From the NCBI RefSeq assembly GCF_004327285.1, contig NZ_QJUI01000001.1, positions 186,001-250,000 on the forward strand: 64,000 bases of DNA, given 5' to 3'. Positions 56,883 to 64,000 of the stretch are shown in pieces (within the stretch, counting starts at the first letter, position 1; each line of letters starts with the position of its first letter). A program made the position numbers and the translations under genes. This DNA is from Phytopseudomonas daroniae. GTDB lineage: Bacteria; Pseudomonadota; Gammaproteobacteria; Pseudomonadales; Pseudomonadaceae. The notes beneath the pieces were generated by a model. That model did no database searches and was not told the origin of the DNA. It was given only the letters and a program-made list of their open reading frames with translations.

Positions 56883-57965
56883 TCAGACCTTAGCCATCAT
56901 TGCCAGCAAACGCTCGCCATCAAGCGCCCTGCAAAGGCCTTCGGGCTTCTGCATCGGCGCATCCTCTGCGGCCAGCATGGCATTGAGCACGGCCTCGTCA
57001 GTGGCCTGGACAGCCGCCAGATAAAGTGCGTCGAGGCACTCGTCGTTGAGGTAGTCGAGATTCAGCCTGGTCGTCGACAGCTGTGGCAATGCCCGAGGAT
57101 TGGCGACGCTGAAGGCAAGGAAGATATCGCCGGAGTTGTTGCCGCCGGGTGTGCCGCCCAGGCCGATGCCGATACCGGCGCGCTGCGCCAGGCGCCCCAG
57201 CTGGTGCGGCAGCAGCGGCGCGTCGGTGGCGAGGATGACGATGATCGAGCCGCGCTCGCGCTCCAGCCCGCTCGGCGCGTCTTCGCCCCAGCGTTCGCCC
57301 ACCGGCACGCCGCACACCTTGAGCCAGGCGCGCTGGCCGTGGTTGGCCTGCACCAGGGCGCCGAGGGTGTAGCGCTGGCCGTCGATCTCGACCAGGCGCG
57401 AGGCGCTGCCGGTGCCGCCCTTGAAGCCGTAGCAGATCATGCCGTTGCCGCCGCCGACGTTGCCTTCGGCGATCGGCCCGGCGGATGCCGCATCCAGCGC
57501 GGCCAGGGCATCGGCCTCGCCGACGTGCTGGCCGTTGATGTCGTTGATCACCCCGTCGTAGGTCTCGGCCACCACCGGCATGGCCCACAGGTGCTGGTGC
57601 TGCCAGGCTTCGGCGTACTGGCGGATGATCCAGCGCGTGGCGGCGTGGTGGACGATGCCGACGCTGTGCGAGTTGGTGATGCACAGCGGGCCGACGAAGT
57701 AGCCGCCGTGTTCGATCCAGTGGGTGCCGGTCATCTCGCCGTTGCCGTTGAGCGCGTGGAAGCCCGCCCACACCGGCTGCGGCTCGGGGTTGCGGCCACG
57801 CGGCAGGATGGCGGTGACGCCGGTCTGGATGCGCCGGCCGTTGTCGGCCAGGCCGTTGATCGTGCGGTAGCCGACCAGCACGCCGGGTACGTCGGTGATG
57901 GCGTTGTGCGGGCCGGTGCTGCCGGGCAGCGGCAGGCCGAGTTCGCGGGCGCGAGGTCTAGCCAT
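56883..57965 (-). CDS. P1 family peptidase (DmpA/BapA-type aminopeptidase, MEROPS S58)
   Basis: An N-terminal-nucleophile serine aminopeptidase precursor of 360 residues. Such enzymes self-cleave before a Ser, which becomes the nucleophile; here it is S278 in GGNNSGDIFLAF. Other landmarks are NAITDVPGVLVGYRT, NSHSVGIVHHAA and GNVGGGNGMICYGFKGG. Known members remove D-amino, beta-amino or small N-terminal residues from short peptides. The ATG at 57965 has AGGA eight bases before it and overlaps the upstream permease by 8 bases, so it is the fifth gene of the transporter operon. No signal peptide; cytoplasmic. Confidence 0.9.
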   Translation of the reverse strand: MARPRARELGLPLPGSTGPHNAITDVPGVLVGYRTINGLADNGRRIQTGVTAILPRGRNPEPQPVWAGFHALNGNGEMTGTHWIEHGGYFVGPLCITNSHSVGIVHHAATRWIIRQYAEAWQHQHLWAMPVVAETYDGVINDINGQHVGEADALAALDAASAGPIAEGNVGGGNGMICYGFKGGTGSASRLVEIDGQRYTLGALVQANHGQRAWLKVCGVPVGERWGEDAPSGLERERGSIIVILATDAPLLPHQLGRLAQRAGIGIGLGGTPGGNNSGDIFLAFSVANPRALPQLSTTRLNLDYLNDECLDALYLAAVQATDEAVLNAMLAAEDAPMQKPEGLCRALDGERLLAMMAKV

Positions 57966-58818
57966 GGGCGTCATCCTGGGAGGTGGCGGGCTTGCGGTTG
58001 CGCAGGTACAGGCCGAGGGCGGCGATCAGCAGCGAGGCGAGCAGCAGCAGGGTGGCGATGGCGTTGATCTCGGGCTTGATGCCGCGACGGATCATGCCGT
58101 AGATGAAGACCGGCAGCGTGGTCGAGTCGACACCGGCGATGAAGTAGGTGATCACCAGGTCGTCCATCGAGATGATGAACGCCAGCAATGCCCCACCGAC
58201 CACTCCGGGCAGGATCTGCGGCAGGGTCACCCGGCGGAAGGTGATCCAAGGCGAGGCGCCGAGGTCGGCCGAGGCCTCTTCCAGGCGTGTGTCCATGCCG
58301 GCCAGGCGCGCGCTGACGATGAGGAACACGTAGCTGATCAGGAAGGTGCAGTGGCCGATGATGATCGAAGTCTTGCCCAGCGGCAGTCCGACGCCGACGA
58401 AGAAGATCAGCAGGGCAATGCCGAGCACGATGTCGGGCATCAGCATCGGCATGAACAGCAGCACCCGGTAGAACTTCTGCAGGCGGAAGCGATGGCGCGC
58501 CAGGGCCAGCGCGGTGAGCGTACCGATCACGGTGGAGATCGCCGTGGTGGTCAGCGCCACCATCAGACTGGTGCGTAGCGCCGCCAGCAACTGGTCGGTG
58601 GACTCCACGTACAGCGCGTTCTCGCTGAGGCTGGTGGACAGGCCGAACAACGAGCGGTACCAGTCCAGGCTGAAACTGTCCCAGATCATCATGTTGATCG
58701 GGTTGCTGTTGAACGAGTAGGCGACGATCAGGCCGATCGGCAGGTACAGGAAGACGAAGAAGGCCAGGCTGTAGCCGCCCAGCAGGCGGCGGCCGAGCCA
58801 TGCGAGCATCGTGTTCAT
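57958..58818 (-). CDS. ABC transporter permease, PotC-like
   Basis: A 286-residue inner-membrane permease of the spermidine/putrescine-type importer family, with about six spans. The EAA loop that contacts the ATPase reads EEASADLGASPWITFRRVTLP. Start ATG at 58818 overlaps the previous permease stop (ATGA). It works with the neighbouring PotB-, PotA- and PotD-like proteins; the true substrate may be a polyamine, an opine or a small peptide-like amine. Confidence 0.9.
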   Translation of the reverse strand: MNTMLAWLGRRLLGGYSLAFFVFLYLPIGLIVAYSFNSNPINMMIWDSFSLDWYRSLFGLSTSLSENALYVESTDQLLAALRTSLMVALTTTAISTVIGTLTALALARHRFRLQKFYRVLLFMPMLMPDIVLGIALLIFFVGVGLPLGKTSIIIGHCTFLISYVFLIVSARLAGMDTRLEEASADLGASPWITFRRVTLPQILPGVVGGALLAFIISMDDLVITYFIAGVDSTTLPVFIYGMIRRGIKPEINAIATLLLLASLLIAALGLYLRNRKPATSQDDAHG

Positions 58819-59699
58819 CGGCTGGCCTCCTGCATGCTGTTGCGTCCCTGAACCACTACGTAGAGCACCAGGCAGATCAGTACCGCCGCCATCAGCAGCA
58901 TCGCCAGGGCCGCGCCGAACGGCCAGTTGCGCGCGGCGAGGAACTGCTGCTCGACCAGGCTGCCGATCATCAGCACGCGCGCGCCGCCCAGCAGCGACGG
59001 CACGATGAAGTTGCCCAGGCTGGGGATGAACACGATGATCGAGCCGGCGGCGATACCCGGCAGGGTCATGGGGAAGATCACCTTCCAGAAGGTCTGCCAG
59101 CGGCTCGCGCCAAGATCGGCCGAGGCCTCCAGCAGGCGCCGGTCGAGCTTCTCGACACTGGCGTAGACCGGCATGAACATGAACGGGATGAAGATGTAGG
59201 TCATGCCGATCAGCACCGCCGTCTCGGTGTAGATCAGCTCCAGCGGATTGTGGATGCCCAGCGCCAGCAGCGTGGTGTTGATGAAGCCGCTGGGGCGCAG
59301 GATCAGCAGCCAGGCGTACAGACGCACGATCAGGCTGGTGAAGAACGGCAGGGTGATCAGGAACAGGCAGAAGTTGCGCATGCGCTCGGGCTGGCGAGCC
59401 ACCCAGAAGGCGGCCGGATAGCACAGCGCCAGGGTCGCCAGCACGGTCAGCCCGGCCAGCTTGAACGAGCGCAGGATGATCGCCAGGTAGACCGGGTCGA
59501 AGTCCTCAACGGTGCCATCGGCCCAGCCCAGCACGCGGCCGAAATTGTCCGGATAGAAATTCCATTCAACACCGCCATACAACCCCGGCTCGAGCAGGCT
59601 GTAGAGCGCCATGATCGCCAGCGGAGAGAGGAAGAACACGCCGATGACCAGCGTCACCGGGCCGAGCAGGCCGATCAGGCGCAGGCGTTCGCCCAGCAT
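58815..59699 (-). CDS. ABC transporter permease, PotB-like
   Basis: A 294-residue permease with about six spans, the partner of the PotC-like protein. Its EAA motif is EASADLGASRWQTFWKVIFP. The ATG at 59699 overlaps the ATPase stop by one base (TGATG). A much longer frame upstream of it is antisense-like noise inside the ATPase gene. Family: spermidine/putrescine import. Confidence 0.9.
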   Translation of the reverse strand: MLGERLRLIGLLGPVTLVIGVFFLSPLAIMALYSLLEPGLYGGVEWNFYPDNFGRVLGWADGTVEDFDPVYLAIILRSFKLAGLTVLATLALCYPAAFWVARQPERMRNFCLFLITLPFFTSLIVRLYAWLLILRPSGFINTTLLALGIHNPLELIYTETAVLIGMTYIFIPFMFMPVYASVEKLDRRLLEASADLGASRWQTFWKVIFPMTLPGIAAGSIIVFIPSLGNFIVPSLLGGARVLMIGSLVEQQFLAARNWPFGAALAMLLMAAVLICLVLYVVVQGRNSMQEASR

Positions 59700-60814
59700 C
59701 AGGCACCTCCCGGGATCAGGTGCGCGGCCTCCAGGCCGTACCAGAGCTGCAGCGCAGCGCCGGGGCGCAGCTGCTGCACGCCCTGCAGCGCGGCGTCGCG
59801 CAGCACCGCCTTGACCCGGCGGCCATGGGCGGTGCGCAGCAGCAGTTCGAAGTCCTTGCCGATGAACAGCACCTGCTCCAGTTGCCCGTCGAGCGCGGCG
59901 AAGCCCTCGCCGGGGCGGTGCAGGTGGAACTGTTCCGGGCGCAGCATCAGTTGTGCGTACTGCCCGCGTTGCAACCCGCCATGGCGCACCCGCAGCAGGT
60001 CGCCCTGGCTGTCCATCAGGTAGGCGACGCCCTGGTCGACGGCGGTCACGTGCACGTCGAACAGGTTGCTCTCGCCGATGAAGCCGGCGACGAAGGCGTT
60101 GGCCGGGCGCTGGTAGATTTCCGCCGGGGCGCCGATCTGCTGGATATGGCCGCCATCGAGCACGACGATGCGGTCGCTCATGGTCAGCGCCTCTTCCTGG
60201 TCGTGGGTGACGAAGACGAAGGCGATGCCCAGCTCGTGCTGCAGGTTCTTCAGTTCGCGCTGCATGGCCTGGCGCAACTGGCGGTCGAGCGCCGACAGCG
60301 GCTCGTCGAGCAGCAGCAGCGCCGGGCGGTCGACGATGGCGCGGGCCAGCGCCACGCGCTGCTGCTGGCCGCCGGAAAGCTGGCCGGGCTTGCGCAGTTG
60401 CATGCCGGCCAGGCCGACCAGCTCCAGCGCTTCGCCGACACGCTGGCGTTTCTCCGCCTTGCCCACGCCGCGCACATCCAGGGCATAGCCGACGTTGTCG
60501 CCGATGCTCATGTGCGGGAACAGCGCGTAGCTCTGGAACACCGTGTGCACCGGGCGGCGGTGCGGCGGCACGGCGTTCATCGGCAGGCCCTGGATCAGCA
60601 GCTCGCCGCCGTCCAGTTGCTCGAAACCGCTGATGGTGCGCAGCAGCGTGGTCTTGCCGCAGCCGGACGGCCCCAGCAGGGTGACGAACTCGTTGGCGCC
60701 GACGGCCAGGTCGAGGCCGTCGATGGCGCGCACCAGATGCCCTTCGGGGGCGCGGTAATGCTTCACGGCGGCGCGAATCTCGACCACCGGCGCGGTCTGG
60801 GTGAAGACAGTCAT
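59699..60814 (-). CDS. ABC transporter ATP-binding protein, PotA-like
   Basis: A 371-residue ATPase that energises the importer. GPSGCGKTT (Walker A), LSGGQQQRVALARAI (signature) and LLLLDEPLSALD (Walker B) are intact, with H-loop VFVTHDQEEAL. A C-terminal TOBE domain with LMLRPEQFHLH follows, where polyamine or other regulation may occur. It is separated from the solute-binding gene by 161 bp that hold a hairpin repeat pair, and may be attenuated there. Confidence 0.93.
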   Translation of the reverse strand: MTVFTQTAPVVEIRAAVKHYRAPEGHLVRAIDGLDLAVGANEFVTLLGPSGCGKTTLLRTISGFEQLDGGELLIQGLPMNAVPPHRRPVHTVFQSYALFPHMSIGDNVGYALDVRGVGKAEKRQRVGEALELVGLAGMQLRKPGQLSGGQQQRVALARAIVDRPALLLLDEPLSALDRQLRQAMQRELKNLQHELGIAFVFVTHDQEEALTMSDRIVVLDGGHIQQIGAPAEIYQRPANAFVAGFIGESNLFDVHVTAVDQGVAYLMDSQGDLLRVRHGGLQRGQYAQLMLRPEQFHLHRPGEGFAALDGQLEQVLFIGKDFELLLRTAHGRRVKAVLRDAALQGVQQLRPGAALQLWYGLEAAHLIPGGA

Positions 60815-60869
60815 GACAACTCCCGGAAAGGTGTAAAGCCGCCGCGGCTAAAGCCCCGCCCATACCTCC

Positions 60870-60950
60870 GTAGGATGGGTTGAGCGAAGCGATACCCATC
60901 GCACGCTGACCCGGGTATCGCTTCGCTCAACCCAGGCTACTTCGATGCGA
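60870..60950. repeat. Inverted pair of GTAG-headed repeats (family C)
   Basis: The left unit begins GTAGGATGGGTTGAGCG and ends GATACCCATC. The right unit, read from the other strand, begins GTAGCCTGGGTTGAGCG and ends GATACCCGGG. They share the TTGAGCGAAGCGATACCC core. The pair lies inside the transporter operon between the solute-binding and ATPase genes. Confidence 0.88.
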
Positions 60951-60975
60951 TGCTCCAGCCGCGACCTGCCAGCAC

Positions 60976-62022
60976 TCAGTTGGCGGTACGCACGCGCGTC
61001 CACACCCGGTCGTACTGACGCAGGCCCTTACCCAGATCCTCGAAGATCTGCAGCTTGGCCATCACCTCGGCGGGCGGGTTGACCTGCGGGTTGTCGCGCA
61101 GCTCGGCCGGCAGCAGCTTGAGCGCTTCCTTGTTGGGCGTGCCGTTCATCTGCTGCGCGGTGTTCAGCGCGGCGATCTCCGGTTGCAGAAAGAAGCTCAT
61201 GAAGCGCTTGGCGTTGGCCTTGTTCGGCGCGCTCCTGAGCACGCACATGTCTTCCTGGTACAGGGTCGCACCTTCTCTGGGGATGACGTAGGCGAGATTC
61301 TGCGGATCCTGCTTCACGTACATCATCGCGCCGACGAAATAATGCGCGGCCGCGGCATCGCCGGACTGCACCATCGGCACGCTATCGTAGGTGAAGGCGG
61401 AGATCAGCGGCTTGCGCTCGATCAGCCAGTCGGCGGCCTGCCTGAGCTCGGCGGCATCGTTGCTGTTGACCGACTTGCCGTCCTTGATCAGACCGACGCC
61501 GAGGGTTTCGCGCATGTCGTCGAGCATGATCACCTTCTTGCCGGCCTGCGCCTCGGCGAAGAAATCGTCCCAGCTCTCGATCGGCCTGGACACCTTGCTC
61601 TTGTTGTAGAAGATGCCCACCGTGCCCCAGGCGTAAGGCATGCAGTACTCGCCCTGGGGATCGGACTTGGCGCGCAGGAAGGCCGGATCGATGTTGGCGA
61701 AGCCCGGATCCTGGTTGATGTCGGTCTTCTCCAACAGGCCGAGCGCGGCCATGCTGTCGTGCATGTGTACCGAGGGGAAGACGATGTCGTAGCCTTTGGC
61801 GCCGGCCTGCAGCTTGGCGAGCATTTCCTCGTTGCTGCCGTAGGTGTCGAGCGACACCTTGATGCCGGTTTCGGCGCTGAAGCGGCTCAGCACCTCGGGG
61901 TTGATGTAATCCCCCCAGTTGTATAGCCGCAGTTCCTCGGCAGCCTGGGCGGCGCCGGAGACGAGACTGCCGCCGCAGGCGACGCACAGGGCGAGATGAC
62001 GCAGGGGACGCGGGATGGGCAT
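60976..62022 (-). CDS. Periplasmic solute-binding protein, PotD/PotF-like
   Basis: A 348-residue extracytoplasmic binding protein. A signal peptide is evident (hydrophobic LALCVACGGSLVSGAAQA, cleavage after AQA at about residue 27). The mature protein begins EELRLYNWGDYINPEVLSRF, the classical PotD/PotF start. Later GYDIVFPSVHMHDS and PYAWGTVGIFYNK are family landmarks. The ATG at 62022 follows AGGA; an upstream frame extension lacks support. Ligand specificity should be tested, because residues that define spermidine or putrescine sites cannot be judged by eye. Confidence 0.92.
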   Translation of the reverse strand: MPIPRPLRHLALCVACGGSLVSGAAQAAEELRLYNWGDYINPEVLSRFSAETGIKVSLDTYGSNEEMLAKLQAGAKGYDIVFPSVHMHDSMAALGLLEKTDINQDPGFANIDPAFLRAKSDPQGEYCMPYAWGTVGIFYNKSKVSRPIESWDDFFAEAQAGKKVIMLDDMRETLGVGLIKDGKSVNSNDAAELRQAADWLIERKPLISAFTYDSVPMVQSGDAAAAHYFVGAMMYVKQDPQNLAYVIPREGATLYQEDMCVLRSAPNKANAKRFMSFFLQPEIAALNTAQQMNGTPNKEALKLLPAELRDNPQVNPPAEVMAKLQIFEDLGKGLRQYDRVWTRVRTAN

Positions 62023-62210
62023 ATTCCTGTTCTCCACTGTTATGACCGCTCGAAGGCGCGGCATTTGCTTGTTGCGGCAGGAATTGCGCAAGAGTCGAGC
62101 GCGGGGCGGAAAGACTTCTGCTGGCTTTCTTCACCCGTATAGCGGCAGATCGAGGTCTCTTTGCGGTACGGTTGTAGCGTAGAATATATTTATTCCAAAG
62201 ACCAACAATT

Positions 62211-62226
62211 TGACATTTAAATGTCA
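62211..62226. promoter_or_regulatory. Palindromic operator candidate in the rpiR-potD divergent region
   Basis: TGACATTTAAATGTCA is a perfect 16-bp palindrome in the AT-rich stretch between the divergent solute-binding and regulator genes. An imperfect second dyad, AGAATATATTTATTCC, lies 30 bp to its left. It overlaps the first possible ATG of the regulator, arguing that the true start is 62257. It probably binds that regulator or a similar one. Confidence 0.55.
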
Positions 62227-62256
62227 GAACGATTTGGCATGGCAGGGGAAACGGAC

Positions 62257-63093
62257 ATGCTCGATGGCAAGATGCAACACCTGGAAGGCAAGCTGACGCC
62301 GGCCGAGCGCACCTTATGGGCCTATATCCAGGCCAACCTGGAAACCCTGGCGTTCGAGAACGGCGCCAGCCTGGCGGCCAAGAGCGGGGTCAGCCCCAAC
62401 ACCGTCAGCCGTTTCCTGCGGCGCCTCGGCTACAAGGGCCTGAAGAGCCTCAAGGAAGAACTGCGCGACGAGGTCCGCGTGCAATCACTGCTCAACACCA
62501 CGCTGATCGACCGCGTCGAACAGCAGCCCGACGATCTGCTGGCCCATCTCAACGAGGAGATCGAGGCGCTCAGCGCCTTCGCCAACCAGCTCGGCAGCCA
62601 GCACTGGCAGGACATCGTCGCCCGGGTCAGCCAGGCCGAACGGGTGTTCGTCTGCGGCTTCCAGACCATCCGCGGGCTGGCCGAGGACTTCGCCAACCGC
62701 CTGGCCCTGGTGCGCTCGGGCGTGGAGTTCCTCGACCTCTACAGCGGCGTGCTCGGCCAGTGGATCGACAGCCACAACCAGCGCTGCTGCGTGATCCTGA
62801 TCGACATCGCGCCCTATGCCGAGGCCGGCGTCGCCTTCGCCAACAACTGCCTGCAGCAGGGCACCGACCTGGTGGTGTTCACCGACGAGTACGGCATCGC
62901 CCGGCACATCGACACCCCCCACATCATCACCATGAAGACCAAGACCGGCCTGATCCTGGAGTCCACCGGCGGCCTGACCAGCGCCCTCAACGTGCTGCTG
63001 CACTGCGTGGCCAGTTCGCGCAAGGATCAGCTCAAGGAGCGCCTGGCGGCGTACCGCGCGCGGGTGGAAAGCCTGAAGCTGTACCGACCCTGA
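62257..63093 (+). CDS. MurR/RpiR family transcriptional regulator
   Basis: A 278-residue regulator with an N-terminal HTH (AKSGVSPNTVSRFLRRLGYKG) and a C-terminal SIS-like domain. The second domain lacks the usual SxSGxT phosphosugar-binding loop; VILIDIAPYAEAGV occupies its place. The ligand may therefore not be a sugar phosphate. The start at 62257 has AGGGG eight bases before it; the frame opens at 62221 inside a palindrome. It is divergent from the transporter/peptidase operon and presumably controls it. Confidence 0.88.
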   Translation: MLDGKMQHLEGKLTPAERTLWAYIQANLETLAFENGASLAAKSGVSPNTVSRFLRRLGYKGLKSLKEELRDEVRVQSLLNTTLIDRVEQQPDDLLAHLNEEIEALSAFANQLGSQHWQDIVARVSQAERVFVCGFQTIRGLAEDFANRLALVRSGVEFLDLYSGVLGQWIDSHNQRCCVILIDIAPYAEAGVAFANNCLQQGTDLVVFTDEYGIARHIDTPHIITMKTKTGLILESTGGLTSALNVLLHCVASSRKDQLKERLAAYRARVESLKLYRP

Positions 63094-63166
63094 GCCCGAC
63101 CCCACGCGGTTGCGCCCATGGTGGTTACCCCGCCACGTGGATCGTGACCGGAGTACGGCTTGCCCC

Positions 63167-63237
63167 GTAGCCTGGGTCGAGCGCAGCGATACCCAGGGGA
63201 CGGTTTCCCGGGTGTCGCTGCGCTCGACCCGAGCTAC
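63167..63237. repeat. Inverted pair of GTAG-headed repeats (family C)
   Basis: The left unit begins GTAGCCTGGGTCGAGCG and ends CGATACCCAGG. The right unit on the opposite strand begins GTAGCTCGGGTCGAGCG and ends GACACCCGGG. It is in the 460-bp gap after the RpiR gene. Confidence 0.85.
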
Positions 63238-63261
63238 GGATAGCGTTCGACCGCCAGATTC

Positions 63262-63352
63262 GTGTGGGAGCCGCGACCTCGCGGCGATTGGTGGCCGTGA
63301 CACGGTTTGTGGAAAGGCCGCCAGCGCCTCGCGCCGGGGTCGACGCTCCTAC
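63262..63352. repeat. REP pair (family A)
   Basis: The left copy has GTGGGAGCCGCGACCTCGCGG, a GTAG variant of the classical Pseudomonas REP (key hairpin CCGCGACCTCGCGG). The right copy on the minus strand starts GTAGGAGCGTCGACC. It is related to the pair in waaG-waaP. Confidence 0.78.
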
Positions 63353-63380
63353 GGACGCCGAACGGCTCTGGCAGGCCATA

Positions 63381-63403
63381 AAAAATGGCCGGGAGCCATT
63401 TTT
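63381..63403. terminator. Terminator-like hairpin inside a short direct duplication
   Basis: AAAAATGGC and GCCATTTTT pair perfectly over 9 bp around CGGGA. A 17-nt direct repeat (TGGCAGGCCATAAAAAA) occurs at 63369-63385 and 63443-63459. It could end transcription from either side before the TRAP gene. Confidence 0.55.
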
Positions 63404-63553
63404 AACGTCGCTGGCGACAGCCCGCAGGGTGGCCGCCAGGGATGGCAGGCCATAAAAAAGCGCATGCCGGCATTAGTTATTGTTATGGCGAAACCCGCCT
63501 GCCGCTGAAAGCCGCTGGGTACACTCGAGGCTATTCAACGGGGAGGGTTCACC

Positions 63554-64000
63554 ATGAAATCGACAAACCTGCTGCGTGGCGCCGGCCTGCTGCCCATGAT
63601 CACGTTGTCCGCCGTGTGCCTGCTGGCATCGGGCCACAGCTGGGCGGAGCGCACACTGCGTGTCGCCCACGCCTCGAGCGGCGACAGCCTGGTCAACCAG
63701 GCGATGACGCGCTTCGCCGCCGAACTCGAGGCCAGAAGCGGCGGCGAGTTGAAAGCCAGGGTGTTCCCCGATGGACAGCTGGGCGATGAAGGCCCGATCG
63801 CCGAATCCGTGGGCATGGGCTCGATCGACATCGGCCTGGGTGGCGTGGTCGAACCCATCGACCCGAGGCTGAACGTGGTCACCCTGCCCTTCCTGTTCCA
63901 GGATGCGGCCAATGTCTATGCCTTCTTCGATACGGACGCCGGCAAGGAAGTACTGGGCTTCGGCCACGATCACGGTTACAAGGTGCTGGCCCCACTGGAC
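63554..64000 (+). CDS. TRAP transporter solute-binding protein DctP, 5' part
   Basis: The first 149 codons of a TRAP-type (DctP) periplasmic binding protein; the gene continues beyond the window. Signal peptide residues about 1-31, ending GHSWA. RTLRVAHASSGDS, RVFPDGQLGDE and VTLPFLFQDAANVYAFFDT are family features of dicarboxylate and related acid binders. A GGGAGGG ribosome site lies before the ATG. The substrate is unknown; the Arg that ligates the carboxylate is probably further downstream. Confidence 0.9.
   Translation, partial: MKSTNLLRGAGLLPMITLSAVCLLASGHSWAERTLRVAHASSGDSLVNQAMTRFAAELEARSGGELKARVFPDGQLGDEGPIAESVGMGSIDIGLGGVVEPIDPRLNVVTLPFLFQDAANVYAFFDTDAGKEVLGFGHDHGYKVLAPLD

Overview
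The window is chromosomal DNA of a high-GC gammaproteobacterium, almost certainly Pseudomonas in the broad sense. The evidence is gene order that I recall from P. aeruginosa (hldE, LPS core genes, glnE, aceE-aceF, dipA, msrA; hemB-ppk; ubiE-ubiJ-ubiB-hisI-hisE-tatABC-rsmE) together with GTAG-headed REP-type repeats. A P. mendocina/oleovorans-like lineage is my guess, not something the sequence proves. I see no tRNA, rRNA, CRISPR array, prophage or insertion-sequence transposase.

Layout. 1-25 kb is LPS core assembly. It holds hldE, msbA, waaL, several glycosyltransferases, and a long minus-strand run waaF-waaC-waaG-waaP-wapP-kinase-tandem kinase-carbamoyltransferase-wapH. The run ends in a species-specific tail of one DUF6625-like and three family 2 glycosyltransferase genes. 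Two AT-rich plus-strand genes (9.6-11.4 kb) sit between msbA and this tail and look acquired. 25-33 kb carries glnE divergent from aceE-aceF, with a paired palindromic operator between them. 33-40 kb holds a DipA-like c-di-GMP phosphodiesterase, msrA, rlmJ and an acyl-CoA dehydrogenase. 40-49 kb is hemB-ppk, dedA, elbB, yaiI, a LysE exporter, and an ABC-F/MscS pair. 49-55.7 kb is the ubiquinone, histidine and Tat block, ending in rsmE. 55.9-63.1 kb contains an acyltransferase and a five-gene operon (potD-A-B-C-like transporter genes plus a DmpA-type P1 peptidase) divergent from an RpiR-type regulator. A TRAP solute-binding gene runs off the right end.

How the genes fit together. The left third builds the heptose/phosphate core, decorates it (phosphates, carbamoyl, sugars), flips it (MsbA) and ligates O-chains (WaaL). 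The core kinase set is large (one single and four consecutive genes), and two members lack the expected catalytic aspartate. The right-hand transporter/peptidase/regulator locus is the best candidate for an under-described system. Four reading frames overlap by 1-8 bases, so import and peptide hydrolysis look like one unit. Its regulator has an SIS-type domain without the usual phosphosugar-binding motif.

The strongest purely sequence-level signal is a set of short GTAG-headed hairpin repeats in at least three families. In one family the 8-bp stem changes by compensatory substitutions between copies. Members of that family lie at each of the three points where the order departs from the P. 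aeruginosa arrangement as I remember it.
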